64,000 bases of DNA from NCBI RefSeq assembly GCF_910592395.1, contig NC_088315.1, positions 8,000,501 through 8,064,500 on the forward strand, written 5' to 3'. This DNA comes from Lineus longissimus (lineage: Eukaryota; Nemertea; Pilidiophora; Heteronemertea; Lineidae). The notes under the pieces are model-generated. The model was not told the origin of the DNA and made no database searches. It saw only the letters and a list, made by a program, of their open reading frames with translations. Positions 12,146 through 23,500 of this stretch are shown piece after piece. The translations under genes and the position numbers were made by a program. Within the stretch, counting starts at the first letter, position 1; each line of letters begins with the position of its first letter.

Positions 12146-13552
12146 AAAGGCACTCGCTTCTTCCTATGAATGAAAGAAATCATGCCAATTCTTCCTCAAA
12201 AGCGAAGAAAGGCACTCGCTTCTTCCCATGAATGAAAGAAATCATGCCAATTCTTCCTCAAAAGCGAAGAAAGGCACTCGCTTCTTCCCATGAATTAAAG
12301 AAATCATGCCAATTCTTCCTCAAAAGCGAAGAAAGGCACTCGCTTCTTCCCATGAATTAAAGAAATCATGCCAATTCTTCCTCAAAAGAGAAGAAAGGCA
12401 CTCGCTTCTTCCCATGAATGAAAGAAATCATGCCAATTCTTCCTCAAAAGCGAAGAAAGGCACTCGCTTCTTCCCATGAATTAAAGAAATCATGCCAATT
12501 CTTCCTCAAAAGAGAAGAAAGGCACTCGCTTCTTCCCATGAATGAAAGAAATCATGCCAATTCTTCCTCAAAAGCGAAGAAAGGCACTCGCTTCTTCCCA
12601 TGAATGAAAGAAATCATGCCAATTCTTCCTCAAAAGCGAAGAAAGGCACTCGCTTCTTCCCATGAATGAAAGAAATCATGCCAATTCTTCCTCAAAAGCG
12701 AAGAAAGGCACTCGCTTCTTCCCATGAATGAAAGAAATCATGCCAATTCTTCCTCAAAAGCGAAGAAAGGCACTCGCTTCTTCCCATGAATGAAAGAAAT
12801 CATGCCAATTCTTCCTCAAAAGCGAAGAAAGGCACTCGCTTCTTCCCATGAATGAAAGAAATCATGCCAATTCTTCCTCAAAAGCGAAGAAAGGCACTCG
12901 CTTCTTCCCATGAATGAAAGAAATCATGCCAATTCTTCCTCAAAAGCGAAGAAAGGGACTCGCTTCTTCCCATGAATGAAAGAAATCATGCCAATTCTTC
13001 CTCAAAAGCGAAGAAAGGCACTCGCTTCTTCCTATGAATGAAAGAAATCATGCCAATTCTTCCTCAAAAGCGAAGAAAGGCACTCGCTTCTTCCTATGAA
13101 TGAAAGAAATCATGCCAATTCTTCCTCAAAAGCGAAGAAAGGCACTCGCTTCTTCCTATGAATGAAAGAAATCATGCCAATTCTTCCTCAAAAGCGAAGA
13201 AAGGCACTCGCTTCTTCCTATGAATGAAAGAAATCATGCCAATTCTTCCTCAAATGCGAAGAAAGGCACTCGCTTCTTCCTATGAATGAAAGAAATCATG
13301 CCAATTCTTCTTCAAAAGCAAAGAAAGGCACTCGCTTCTTCCCATGAATGAAAGAAATCATGCCAATACTTCCTCAAAAGCAAAGAAAGGTACTCGCTTC
13401 TTCCCATGAATGAAAGAAATCATGCCAATTCTTCCTCAAAAGCAAAGAAAGGCACTCGCTTCTTCCCATGAATGAAAGAAATCATGCCAATTTTTCCTCA
13501 AAAGCGAAGAAAGGCACTCGCTTCTTCCCATGAATGAAAGAAATCATGCCAA
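12146..13552 (-). repeat. 62-bp minisatellite, inverted orientation (about 23 units)
   Basis: After 'ggcatgatt' at 12145 the array continues as its own reverse complement ('aaaggcactcgcttcttcc'). The two arms form a large inverted repeat with about 1.4 kb of potential pairing and a 30-base spacer. The unit variants (CCTATG or CCCATG border, GCGAAG, GCAAAG or GAGAAG core, one GTACTC unit) are those of the direct part. Some units here carry ATTAAAG instead of ATGAAAG, not seen in the direct part. Confidence 0.93.
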
Positions 13553-14842
13553 TTCATCCTCTAAAGCAAAGAAAGACCGTTCCTTCTTCCCCTAAACCAA
13601 AGATAGGCTGTCCCTTCTTCCTCTAAACCAAAGAGAGACTGTCCCTTCTTCCACTAAACCAAAGAAAGACTGTCCCTTCATTCCCTAAACCAAAGATAGG
13701 CTGTCCCTTCTTCCTCTAAACCAAAGAAAGACCATTCGTTGTTCCCCTAAACCAAAGATAGGCTGTCCCTTCTTCCTCTAAACCAAAGATAGGCTGTTCC
13801 TTCTTCCTCAAAACCAAAGAAAGACGGTTCCTTCTTCCTCAAAACCAAAGAAAGACTGTCCCTTCATCCTCTAAAGCAAAGAAAGACCGTTCCTTCTTCC
13901 CCTAAACCAAAGATAGGCTGTCCCTTCTTCCTCTAAACCAAAGAGAGACTGTCCCTTCTTCCACTAAACCAAAGAAAGACTGTCCCTTCATCCCCTAAAC
14001 CAAAGATAGGCTGTCCCTTCTTCCTCTAAACCAAAGAGAGACTGTCCCTCCTTCCACTAAACCAAAGAAAGACTGTTCCTTCTTCCTCTAAACAAAAGAA
14101 AGGCTATCCCTTCTTCCTCTAAACCAAAGAAAGACTATTCCTTCTTCCCCTAAACCAAAGAAAGACTGTTCCTTCTTCCCCTAAACCAAAGATAGGCTGT
14201 CCCTTCTTCCTCTAAACCAAAGAGAGACTGTTCCTTCTTCCTCTAAACCAAAGATAGGCTGTCCCTTCTTCCTCTAAACCAAAGAAAGACTATTCCTTCT
14301 TCCCCTTAACCAAAGAAAGACTGTTCCTTCTTCCCCTAAACCAAAGATAGGCTGTCCCTTCTTCCTCTAAACCAAAGAGAGACTGTTCCTTCTTCCACTA
14401 AACCAAAGAAAGACTGTCCCTTCATCCCCTAAACCAAAGATAGGCTGTCCCTTCTTCCTCTAAACCAAAGAGAGACTGTCCCTCCTTCCACTAAACCAAA
14501 GAAAGACTGTCCCTTCTTCCTCTAAACCAAAGAAAGGCTATCCCTTCTTCCTCTAAACCAAAGAAAGACTATTCCTTCTTCCCCTAAACCAAAGAAAGAC
14601 TGTTCCTTCTTCCCCTAAACCAAAGATAGGCTGTCCCTTCTTCCTCTGAACCAAAGAGAGACTGTTCCTTCTTTCTCTAAACCAAAGAAAGACTGTTCCT
14701 TCTTCCTGTAAACCAAAGAGAGACTGTTCCTTCTTCCCCTAAACCAAAGATAGGCTGTCCCTTCTTCCTCTAAACCAAAGAAAGACCGTTCCTTCTTCCC
14801 CTAAACCAAAGAAAGACTGTTCCTTCTTCCCCTAAACCAAAG
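13553..14842 (-). repeat. 31-bp minisatellite (about 41 units)
   Basis: The unit is of the type cttcctctaaaccaaagaaa followed by gactgtccctt, 31 bp long, with frequent GATAGG or GAGAGACTG variants. Its length and the shared 'cttccyc..aaaagaaa' skeleton match each half of the neighbouring 62-mer. Super-units of several 31-mers recur, for example around 13880-14080 and 14340-14540. It ends in a short (GAC)n run. Confidence 0.93.
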
Positions 14843-14863
14843 ACGACGACGACGACGACGACG
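14842..14863 (+). repeat. (GAC)n microsatellite
   Basis: Seven consecutive GAC triplets grow directly out of the last 31-mer ('accaaagacgacgac'). They mark the right border of the compound minisatellite. From here to 15307 I see no gene or repeat. Confidence 0.9.
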
Positions 14864-15307
14864 ATGAAATTTTCAAAATCAGAAAAATTTTGGGACTGCA
14901 GTTTTTGGTGATGTTGGTTCATATTGAGCAAAAAAAAGAAGCCTCTTTCCTGGGCCCAGGTCTCTACCACATCAATAATTGGGACAATGAAGGTGATAGC
15001 AACAGAGTGTACGGGGTGCTCAGAAGCCTGCTCCCTATTGTAAAAGGTTATAGCCAGGTTATAAACAGGTTACTTATTAATAATAAGTAACTTGTTAAAT
15101 GGCTGTATTTTTTATCTAAAGAGAGCACAAGTATGCAAAGAATAATGCTTTAGAAATCTCATTTATCTTCACCTTAACTGCTATAATTTGAAACTATTAC
15201 TCTATCGGACCCCACCTTTTCTTAGCAGACACCCACTTAAAATATTTACACATTATCCACAAAGTAATATAGTACCACTATCTGGGCAAACCATACTACA
15301 GCAGGTA

Positions 15308-15528
15308 AAATGGGAAGTAGGCGAAATGGGAGTAGGCGAAATGGGAGTAGGCAAAATGGGTTTAGGCGAAATGAGAAGTAGGCAATATGGGTTGTAGGCG
15401 AAATGGGAATTTGGCGAAATGGGAGTAGGCGAAATGGGAGAAGGGGAAATGGGTTGCAGGCGAAATGACACATTTTGTAGGCGAAGCGGGAGTAGGCGAA
15501 ATGGGAGGAGGCGAAATGGGCCGTAACC
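15308..15528 (+). repeat. G-rich minisatellite, units of about 15-20 bp
   Basis: About a dozen copies of 'gtaggcgaaatggga' and variants, with variable spacers. On the minus strand it reads as a proline/serine/phenylalanine-rich open frame, but that is a by-product of the repeat: both overlapping minus-strand frames are open and there is no gene signal. Confidence 0.85.
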
Positions 15529-15709
15529 CTACCGTTGGCATGGCCTATGAGACGCCCCCTCCTCTCTTAGATTGGTACCACCTTGTCCCATCAGATGGCA
15601 TTGGCGCATACTGAGTTAACACGTGTGAACGATACCTATATGAGGGCAGAGATGTCACTCAAAATCTGATTGTACAATACCATCACATGGTAAATATTTC
15701 TCACCGTCC

Positions 15710-15752
15710 CAATTCACCATGGTGAAGTGTTGTCAGTTACCATGGTGAATTG
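15710..15752. repeat. Perfect 14-bp inverted repeat (hairpin)
   Basis: CAATTCACCATGGT at 15710-15723 is mirrored by ACCATGGTGAATTG at 15739-15752, with a 15-base loop. Each arm contains the palindrome CACCATGGTG. It could be a hairpin or a dimeric factor site. The rest of 15531-16900 shows only a G-run near 16510. Confidence 0.6.
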
Positions 15753-16917
15753 AGATAAAGCTTGTCGAGGTGTGTCCGAAAATTCTCCCGGGCTCCCGGG
15801 CTCCTGGGGTCTCGCTTCTCGCCCTCTTCACACTTCAGCGACTCGCGCTTCAGTTTTGTCACCTCACCCGCGGAACACACTTTGACACTTTCCTCGTTGT
15901 GAACCTATACGCTCCCAACTTTTACTTGACCCGATAAAAACTAGGGATAATAAATGAAGTGTTACTGACCAAGGGACACATCATTAGGACTATTGTGGAA
16001 TAAGAGACTGATAATTTCAATATATCATTAATCAACACCAGGTAAACACGACATCAACATGACCACAATGCATGCGCCAGGCACAAGCCATTGCAAACTG
16101 CATGTTTCCTTGGTAACCGGGTACATTATTATCGGAGTAAACAGGTATACATATTGTGATGACGTCATCAATGTATAATTTCAACAGATGTCATTGATTA
16201 TCTGCTTGGAAGGTGTCTCACGACTGGGTGCCATAACCTGCCTGGCACAATGCGTCCTTTTCCTGACGACAAACCGCTCTAAACATCTGAATTTTCAAAG
16301 TTCTTCGGAATATCTTAATACTATGGAATATTGATTGATTCCGACTATGAACATCACCACCGTATTGCTGATGAAGCCTTCATGTGAGAATGCTATCTAC
16401 AACATGTGCGTTGTTTTACTGAGGTAGGTACAATCAAGACAATAATGTCGGTTGTGGTGTTACATTTTATTGGAAACGTCTCGCCAAGGGAAACTGTGTT
16501 GTAGCTTGAAAGGGGGGGGGGGGAGGACGAAGCTAAGCGCGCTCCCGTGTCCATACTATTTCTTTGTGGGTGGGTGTCACGCAATTTAATTCATCAAAAG
16601 GCATCATCTGTCATCCCCTTCCGTCGTCAATGCTGTGAAATCAGTGATTTGGTGTAATCCAACTCCATAACATCAAAAATAGTAAGGCGAGCTGGGGGTA
16701 ATAGCTACATTCAGAAAAAGATTTACGAATGCACAAAACGTACACTCCCGAGTGCTCGGTTTCGGCCTTGTTCGTGTGGAAAGCCTATTGACCCATCCGC
16801 TTTAACAGAAGTGCATGCGCAGTGGCACGACCAGTCAATCAGACAATCATGAAGTATTTGAAGGCCTTTTAATTCCCGAAATATGTGATGGCCTTGACTA
16901 TATCTTACGCCACTCAG

Positions 16918-17150
16918 TGATTTACCTTGTTCTCTTACCGCTTACCTGTCTTTTAAAAAACGCCAAAGATGTAACTGGCTCCATCCCTTTGACAATACAT
17001 GCCACTCTTATCCCATGTGATTTACCAAGTTCTTTACCTGTCTTTTAAATAACGCCCAAGATGTAACTGGTTCCATCCCACTCAGTTATTTACCCGGTTC
17101 ACTTGCATTTCTTTCAGAACACCAAAGATGTATTAGATTCACCCCGTTGA
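16918..17150 (+). repeat. Three imperfect tandem copies upstream of the GPCR
   Basis: Three blocks start at about 16918, 17019 and 17085. Each contains 'tgatttacc..gttc', then '..tttt/ctttcag..aa', then 'aacgccaaagatgtaactgg' and 'tccatccc' or variants. Spacing is about 65-100 bp. The last copy has acquired a good splice acceptor (tttctttcag ending at about 17117), which could be the border of a 5' UTR exon for the GPCR gene. Confidence 0.6.
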
Positions 17151-17171
17151 CTACCCCATGCCGCTCAAGGC

Positions 17172-18365
17172 ATGACGACTGATGCTCCCTCCGGTTCCAT
17201 CATCGCAGAAACTTCCAATCTTACCACCAGCACAGAAGCTGCGCACATTCTACCACTCACAGGACTAGAGACTCCACGTCCCCTTGTCCAGATCGTCTTG
17301 GAGACTCTCACATTATGTGTCATCTGGCTTTTCGTAGTCTGCGGAAACGTTCTCGTCTGTATTGTGATCTACAGGAGCAGGCGCTTGCAGTCGACTACAA
17401 ATTATTTCGTCGTTTCACTTGCCTTAGCTGACGTTACGCTCGGCATTCTAGTAATGCCGTTCATCCTTGTTCGGGTTTTGTCGGAAAACACATGGACCTT
17501 TGGCTCAGGGATGTGCAAATTCGTCCGCTACGTCCAATACACCTGCCCAGGAGTCACAATGTATGTGTTAGTGGGTGTTTGCGTTGATAGATACTACACG
17601 ATCATTTATCCCTTAAGTTTTAAAGTGACGCGAAGTGGTGCTAAAAGAATCATCACCGGGAGTTGGGCTGTCATGCTCATTCTGTCCGCTCCCACGGTAT
17701 ATTTTTTCGAAACTCAGACCAGGTTACCACCAGACTCCTTTTGCCTAACGTATATTCCCTTTACGTGGCAAGGGACGCTTTACACCGCGTTCCTCATCAC
17801 GGTAGAATACATTGTCCCCGCTGTAACGCTGGTTGTGGGGTATACGCGAGTTTGCAAACATATCTGGACGGTGGGAATCGGGGGGAGGACGTTCCAGAGA
17901 ACTACCAACCCTGTCCCGAGAACTAAAGTCAAAGTCATGAAAATGTTACTGATTCTGAACGGATTTATGTTGGTGCTACTGTCTCCATTCTATTGCGTCC
18001 AGATTTGGTATTTCAGCGCGAGGATTCATTTTATGCAACCTACAATATTTGTAACAGTATCGTGGTTGGTGTTCTTCGCTGGGATGGCCAAGCCACTCAT
18101 CTACCTGATCTACAATTCAAATTTCCGCCGAGGGTGCAAGGAGGTCCTCTGCATGTCGGCGATGAAGTGTTACCGCCGCAACATTTATTCCGTCACGACA
18201 ATGTCAACGATTGGGAAGAAAAACCACGTGGGTATGGACAGTTCGTTGGCAACTGGCCCTCAAATGAATTCACCTACGAAGGCATTTAATCGGGCTTCGC
18301 AGATTCATCGGACAGCCTGGCCCTTGTTAAATAGTTCGCCAAGCGCCCCAACGACGTATTTATGA
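17172..18365 (+). CDS. GPR19: GPR19-like orphan G-protein-coupled receptor (single coding exon)
   Basis: 397 residues, class A seven-helix receptor at the cell surface. Residues 1-42 are an extracellular tail with one N-glycosylation site (NLT at 16-18). GN in helix 1, LALAD in helix 2, the conserved cysteine in GMCKFVRY before helix 3, VDRYY (DRY) at its end, and a partner cysteine in DSFCLTY are all visible. Helix 6 reads LLSPFYC instead of CWxP. Helix 7 reads KPLIYLIY instead of NPxxY, as in GPR19. Several stretches resemble human GPR19 as I recall it: DGRT-like GIGGRTFQRTTN, VPRTKVK, NSNFRRGCKE, CMSAMKCYRRN, KKNHVG and a tail AWPLLNS. Vertebrate GPR19 is an orphan, reported as an adropin receptor; coupling here is unknown. 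The start is the first ATG after an in-frame stop. An alternative family is other neuropeptide-type receptors, but the C-terminal match makes GPR19 the best call. Confidence 0.9.
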   Translation: MTTDAPSGSIIAETSNLTTSTEAAHILPLTGLETPRPLVQIVLETLTLCVIWLFVVCGNVLVCIVIYRSRRLQSTTNYFVVSLALADVTLGILVMPFILVRVLSENTWTFGSGMCKFVRYVQYTCPGVTMYVLVGVCVDRYYTIIYPLSFKVTRSGAKRIITGSWAVMLILSAPTVYFFETQTRLPPDSFCLTYIPFTWQGTLYTAFLITVEYIVPAVTLVVGYTRVCKHIWTVGIGGRTFQRTTNPVPRTKVKVMKMLLILNGFMLVLLSPFYCVQIWYFSARIHFMQPTIFVTVSWLVFFAGMAKPLIYLIYNSNFRRGCKEVLCMSAMKCYRRNIYSVTTMSTIGKKNHVGMDSSLATGPQMNSPTKAFNRASQIHRTAWPLLNSSPSAPTTYL

Positions 18366-18524
18366 TCGTTCGGTGTTTATACTAAACCAACAAAGAGGTG
18401 ATTTGCCGAGAGTAGACATAATTCGCCAAAGAAAGATGCACTGGCAACTCGGCCGTAGACTCCTTTGCAGTCCATTTCGTCATCCTCATTATCGTTTTTC
18501 CTCAAGTACCGGGTGACAGGACTA

Positions 18525-18613
18525 GACCGGTCCACCACGTCTGGAGTGTACTCGGCGGTTGAATCCCGTCCGTCAGTACGCTCTTATTACACTCCGGGCG
18601 CAGTGGACCGGCC
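18525..18613 (+). other. Long hairpin in the GPCR 3' UTR
   Basis: GACCGGTCCAC (18525-18535) pairs with GTGGACCGGCC (18603-18613) with one mismatch. Just inside, GGAGTGTA pairs with TACACTCC (18588-18595). Together they make a stem of about 19 pairs with a 37-base loop, in the predicted 3' untranslated region. It could be a decayed MITE or a structured RNA element. Confidence 0.55.
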
Positions 18614-18993
18614 TTGTAAGTAGATCCAATTAGAATGGACTGCCCCGGGTGTCTACTTGCTCCTCCGAATTTCTGAACTTTGAAGCCAGTAACACATGTT
18701 GTTGATCGTCTCTTTTCACCGGCGTTGCGTGGTAATTTCTACGCGCAAAAATACGCATTGTTAGTACATCCGTTGATTCCGTTTCTTTGGACCATAGTGG
18801 TTCAAAGAAGGGGCAAAGTATAGTTCGGGATATGCCTCTTTCTTGTTTATAATTTACATAACCCTCGCTGTCGTAGCTAAACCGAGGCAGGGGAACCAGG
18901 CGAGTTGTACATTGTCGTCCTCACCATTTCTCTTGCTGCCTTGAAAAATTGGTTTATAGTATTTTCACGGATATTTTTTTCATGAAATGACAA

Positions 18994-18999
18994 AATAAA
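18994..18999 (+). terminator. Candidate polyadenylation signal of GPR19
   Basis: AATAAA about 630 bases after the GPR19 stop codon, followed by a T-rich stretch. From 19000 to 20396 I see no convincing gene. An upstream untranslated exon of SAMM50 probably lies there, but I could not place it. Confidence 0.55.
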
Positions 19000-20396
19000 A
19001 GTTATTTTTTAAGCTGAGTGTTGTCTTGTTTTCAAGGGGACAAACAGAGCCAGTTAAGACCCCAGCGCAGTGCCACAGCCCATCCACCCACCCGCTCAGT
19101 CCTCCCTAAAAAAGCATCCCAGACGATCCATGCGGCGAGATCGATGTCTCGAGATATACTTCAGCGGAGGACAAGTCGTCCCCGGGAAGTCACCCTGAAA
19201 TTCAGCAGGGTTTTTTGTTACTCCATCGTCATTTACACAATATCAAGGAGGATTGTAACAAGGTGTTGTCTCTTATTTCACCCCAGAATAGCTTTAAATC
19301 AATGACCATTGATTCAGGCGCAATTTTCTTGTTGAATCGATGCTAACATGGATCATGCCGATCTGCCATCGCTGTGCGTATATCCATCAACTTAAAGATT
19401 GATATTCACCGTTCACTGCCGGTAATTAAGTCGGCATGACATGGATGGATGCACTGAAATTGACAGATGTCATTCGGTTTTTATCGACATTAGTGTAGGC
19501 TACATAGACACGCCCTTCTTACGGTCTTGCACTCCTTGACTTGCTCAACCTTTAACATTTCAGAGGAGAACTATAGGCGGGAGCTGGTGTCAAATTTGTC
19601 ATCTTCGTGTAAGACTTCCCAGCAGGATTCCAATACTTCTCCAAACAGGATAGGCCTAATTAAAAAAATCGTGGAACGCCAATAAACAATATACACTACA
19701 ACGGGATGTAGCCCTAGGTCTACGTAGCATTAAGACCATCGTTGGCCGGCGATTGTTCCCGTTTTTGATAGGTGACTGGCGAGCCAACTGTGGCAGAGGC
19801 AGTAGGTCGAGTGAGACAGGCTTGTCAGATCGATGATCACCGTTGACGACGCTTGGAGAATATAGCCTAACCCGTAAGCTGCTGCCCTCTGCAGTTATGG
19901 AATAAAACTACGCAAGGTCACCTTTAGTTATACCGGCGGATGATAGATAGCGCTAATAAATTTTTCACGTTTTGCAAATTGAAACAGAATAAATCCCTCA
20001 ATAAATCCACAAGAACTGTATAAAGATTCATTCGCAGAACAGAAATGGGAACGGTTCATGCAAAGGTAGCTACTGTAGGAATGACAGTTTGCTGACAATA
20101 TGTTAGCACTTTCAATATCTCTTCTGAAATATGCTTGTCCGATTACAGATAAATTTGTATGGGTATTTTATGGGTTCGGTTGTCGTACGTACACTTGTCA
20201 TTGATACCCATTGTGACAGCAGGGTTTCTGCAAGAGGGGCGGGGGGGATATCTCAATGACAATGTAGATCCATCAATCAACATTATGACATGGCATCCAT
20301 CAAAGAAATTCAAAATAAGAACAGTTGAAAGGTGTTTAGCCAGGGGGCAACTTGCAAAACAAAGGCAAAGGCCCATACCAGACCTATTATGCCATC

Positions 20397-20416
20397 GATG
20401 ATGATGATGATGATGA
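20397..20416 (+). repeat. (GAT)n microsatellite
   Basis: Six GAT triplets about 40 bases upstream of the acceptor of the first coding exon of SAMM50. Confidence 0.85.
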
Positions 20417-20453
20417 AATTAAAAAATGACCATTAATGTAACATCTATTTCAG

Positions 20454-20522
20454 GATATGGGTCCTGTTGAGAGGACACGAAATGAAGGTCAGGATGAAGA
20501 CTTTGGACTGGATGGCATACCT
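20454..20522 (+). other. SAMM50: Putative first coding exon of SAMM50
   Basis: A 69-base exon between 'ctatttcag' and 'gtaagttg'. It contains three bases of leader, then an ATG and 22 codons with the acidic DEDFGLDG motif. It ends in phase 0, as exon 2 at 36946 requires. Nothing else on this strand between here and 36946 offers a start for SAMM50. If it is wrong, translation would have to begin inside exon 2, which would lose the N-terminal segment and part of the POTRA domain. Confidence 0.7.
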
Positions 20523-23500
20523 GTAAGTTGCTGGTCAATATAAAGAGATCACACAAATGGCAAATATGGGGAAATTGTTACAGATGCCCTCTTTTTGAAT
20601 CTTCCTGTGGACTGGGCAAAAACCTATCCAAGGGTCTTCCACCTCCCTGGGTTGAGGGTAACCACCTCGCTGAACAAATCATGGGAGTCTAAAGGCAGCA
20701 ACTAGGAAGGTCAGATGAAGTTACACAAAGACACCAATACTGATAGTTGTTTTTCATATCTCATATTACATGCACATCAAAACTGTTCACGTTTTGTGCA
20801 GGATATCATGTATGTTAAAACAAATATGACACAGTCCTCTAACTGTGAACATTAGTCACCTGACAATGACCAATAGCATTCCGCGAAGATGAGGTCACTG
20901 CAGCTAATGCCCTCTATTTCCCCATCGCTGAATTACAGGCAATGTCGGACAAACATGAGGTTTCGTAATGGATTCAGGCTTTCTAACTAGGGCAGTTAGA
21001 TTCAATCTGGCACAAGTCCAAGTGTTGGAAATACTACATAGTTGTTCTGAATATTTCTCTCTCTGACTCTATGGTATCATTCATGCTAAAAACAATGCAG
21101 GGTCAAAGATAATTGACTTTGAAATAAGCTCAAATGCGTAGAAATAAGTGTCGATGTCCGACTGTCACGTGACTAAAACGTCATCAATATCTTATGCAAA
21201 TGACCTTGTGAGCTATAAATAGTTACTTCGCGGAATGCTATTGCCCCTTGCTCCTGCCTATAGTCCCCCTTTAAGAGTTGATATCATAAGGAACATGTGT
21301 CAATGCCTTGAAGGGTGGGTACAAGATACCTATTAATACTTGCATAAGGGGCAGAGGTGCCTGCGATTAGTTCTAAATAATAACAACACTACGCTCATGT
21401 ATGTATGTATGTATATACCATATTTAAATTTAAGCGCCCTTTTCAGATTATTATCCGTTCAAAGGCGCTTTTACAATATTAATAACATTGTCGAAAAAGA
21501 TGAGTCTTTAGCATCGTCTGAAATGATGCAAGGCTCCTTGCTTGCCTGACCTCAAAAGGGAGCGCATTCCACAGAACAGCAGCGGAGAAAGAGAAGCAAC
21601 GCTCTCCATATTTGCTCCGGGCCCTTGGAACTTCCAGTCTGTTGTCATCAGCTGACCGAAGGTCTCTGCCTGGCCTATAGATATTAACTAGGCTTGACAG
21701 GTAACCTGGGGCTGTTCCATGCACACACTTGAAAACGTGCATGAGGATTTTATAGTTCACCCTCTGCTCAACTGGCAACCAGTGGAGCTCGCGTAGTACA
21801 GGGGAGATGTGGTCTCGACGCTTGGTGCGCGTGATGATGCGGGCCGCCACGTTCTGCACCCTCTGCAACTTGTTCATAAGGTCTTTTGAAATGCCATAGA
21901 GCAGTGAATTACAGTAGTCCAGCCGTGATGTGACTAGGCCGCACACTAGCGAGCGGGCCGCAGAAGCGCTGAGATACTGACGGATAAGTCCAACATTCCT
22001 CAGTTGGGCGTAGGCCGATCTGCAGACAGCATTCACCTGTGCTTCCATGTTCATTTTCTTGTCAAACATCACCCCCAAATTTCGTACGCATGCCACAGAG
22101 TCAATGATAGAGTCACCAACATTCAACGAAACGTGATCCAGGGTCTTGGAACGATGAATGGATGCAAAGAGTGCCACCTCCGTCTTGTCGTCGTTCTTTT
22201 TCAGCATGTTCTCCTTCAACCAGGAACCATTGTCAGTTATGCATAAGTCAAGACAGTCAATTGTATCTTCCTGTGCATGTTGGATCACCGGATTAAAAGA
22301 GTCATAAAGCTGGGCATCATCAGCATAAAAATGATGACCTTGGCCATGGTTTCTTGTTATGTTGCCAAGTGGCTTTGTGTACATGCAGTACATTTTTGGG
22401 CCCAACACTGACCCCTGTGGAACACCATATTTTAAGAGAACAGCCGTAGATCTTTGACGATTAATAACGACGGTCTGATACCTGTCATCAAGATATGATG
22501 CAATCCAGGCAAGAGCAGAGCCAGTGATGCCAAATAACTGTTCAAACCTTTTTAGAAGGATCTTATGGTCAATGGTATCGAAGGCTGCAGAGAGGTCGAT
22601 CATGACAAGCACTGTCACATCACCCCTGTCCAAACTACCAAGGATGTCGCTCTGAACCCTTAGTAGAGCGGTCTCTGTTGAGTGACCTCTTCGGTAGGCG
22701 GATTGCATTTCTTCATGCAGCGAGTTGGACAGGAGGTGATGTTCTAGGCGGGCATCAACGACCTTCTCCACAACCTTCGACACAAAGGGTAGGTTTGACA
22801 CAGGGCGGTAGTTTCTGAGAATGTCAGAGTCGAGACCTGGCTTCTTTAGTAGAGGCCTAATGAGCGCAGATTTAAAAGTGCGGGGGACACAGCTAGCTTT
22901 TAGCGATGCATTTATTATGGCAGTTAGTATTGGAAGCAGCTCATATTTGTTATCTTCTTATTTGTACAATTCATGGGCTATTATTTAGATCAGTGCTGAT
23001 AAAATGAATGAAGGAGTGCGATATACAGCTAGAGTATGATCCTCTTGCTTGCTAAATACTACCATTGCATTATAGTGGATTTGGTAGTGCAGTAAAGCTA
23101 ATCTTGTTTTTTCATTGCCTTTGGCCTGGGCCTCGATCTCTTGGCACAACATTTTCTATAGCAACATTGAAGTATCTTGAAATTGATCCAAATAATCAAC
23201 ACAGATACCACTAGTAGGAATAGACAGATGTCCCACATCAGAATTTGAAACCAGTTCAAGTCTGAATTAATCTTCAGGTGATCGCCACCGTATTTCATGA
23301 CGTGTTCGATCCAGTATATAAGTGTCTCATCAGGTTTGTTGAGTGGGTTATGCATGATTTCCGCAGCATGTTTTATGTTCATTCGGTGTGTCTCGGTGTT
23401 GAGCAGAGTTTTTAGATTCGCCACCAGTTCTTCTGTGGTGAAGTCGTTGAGGCTCATTTTTAGCCCGTAGCCACGTTCTACCATGCGCGCAGCATTATGG

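Noticed and set aside
12418-12603. 61-residue open frame in the repeat array
   Set aside because: It spans three repeat units with no gene signals and exists only because of local unit phase.
7137-14842. CRISPR-like regular repeats
   Set aside because: Units are contiguous with no unique spacers, and the locus is eukaryotic. It is a minisatellite.
15246-15473. Two minus-strand frames encoding proline- and phenylalanine-rich peptides
   Set aside because: Both arise from the G-rich minisatellite. They overlap in different frames and show no start context or splice support.
17663-18289. Extra plus-strand frames of 87 and 98 residues within the GPCR gene
   Set aside because: Out-of-frame shadows of the GPR19 coding sequence.
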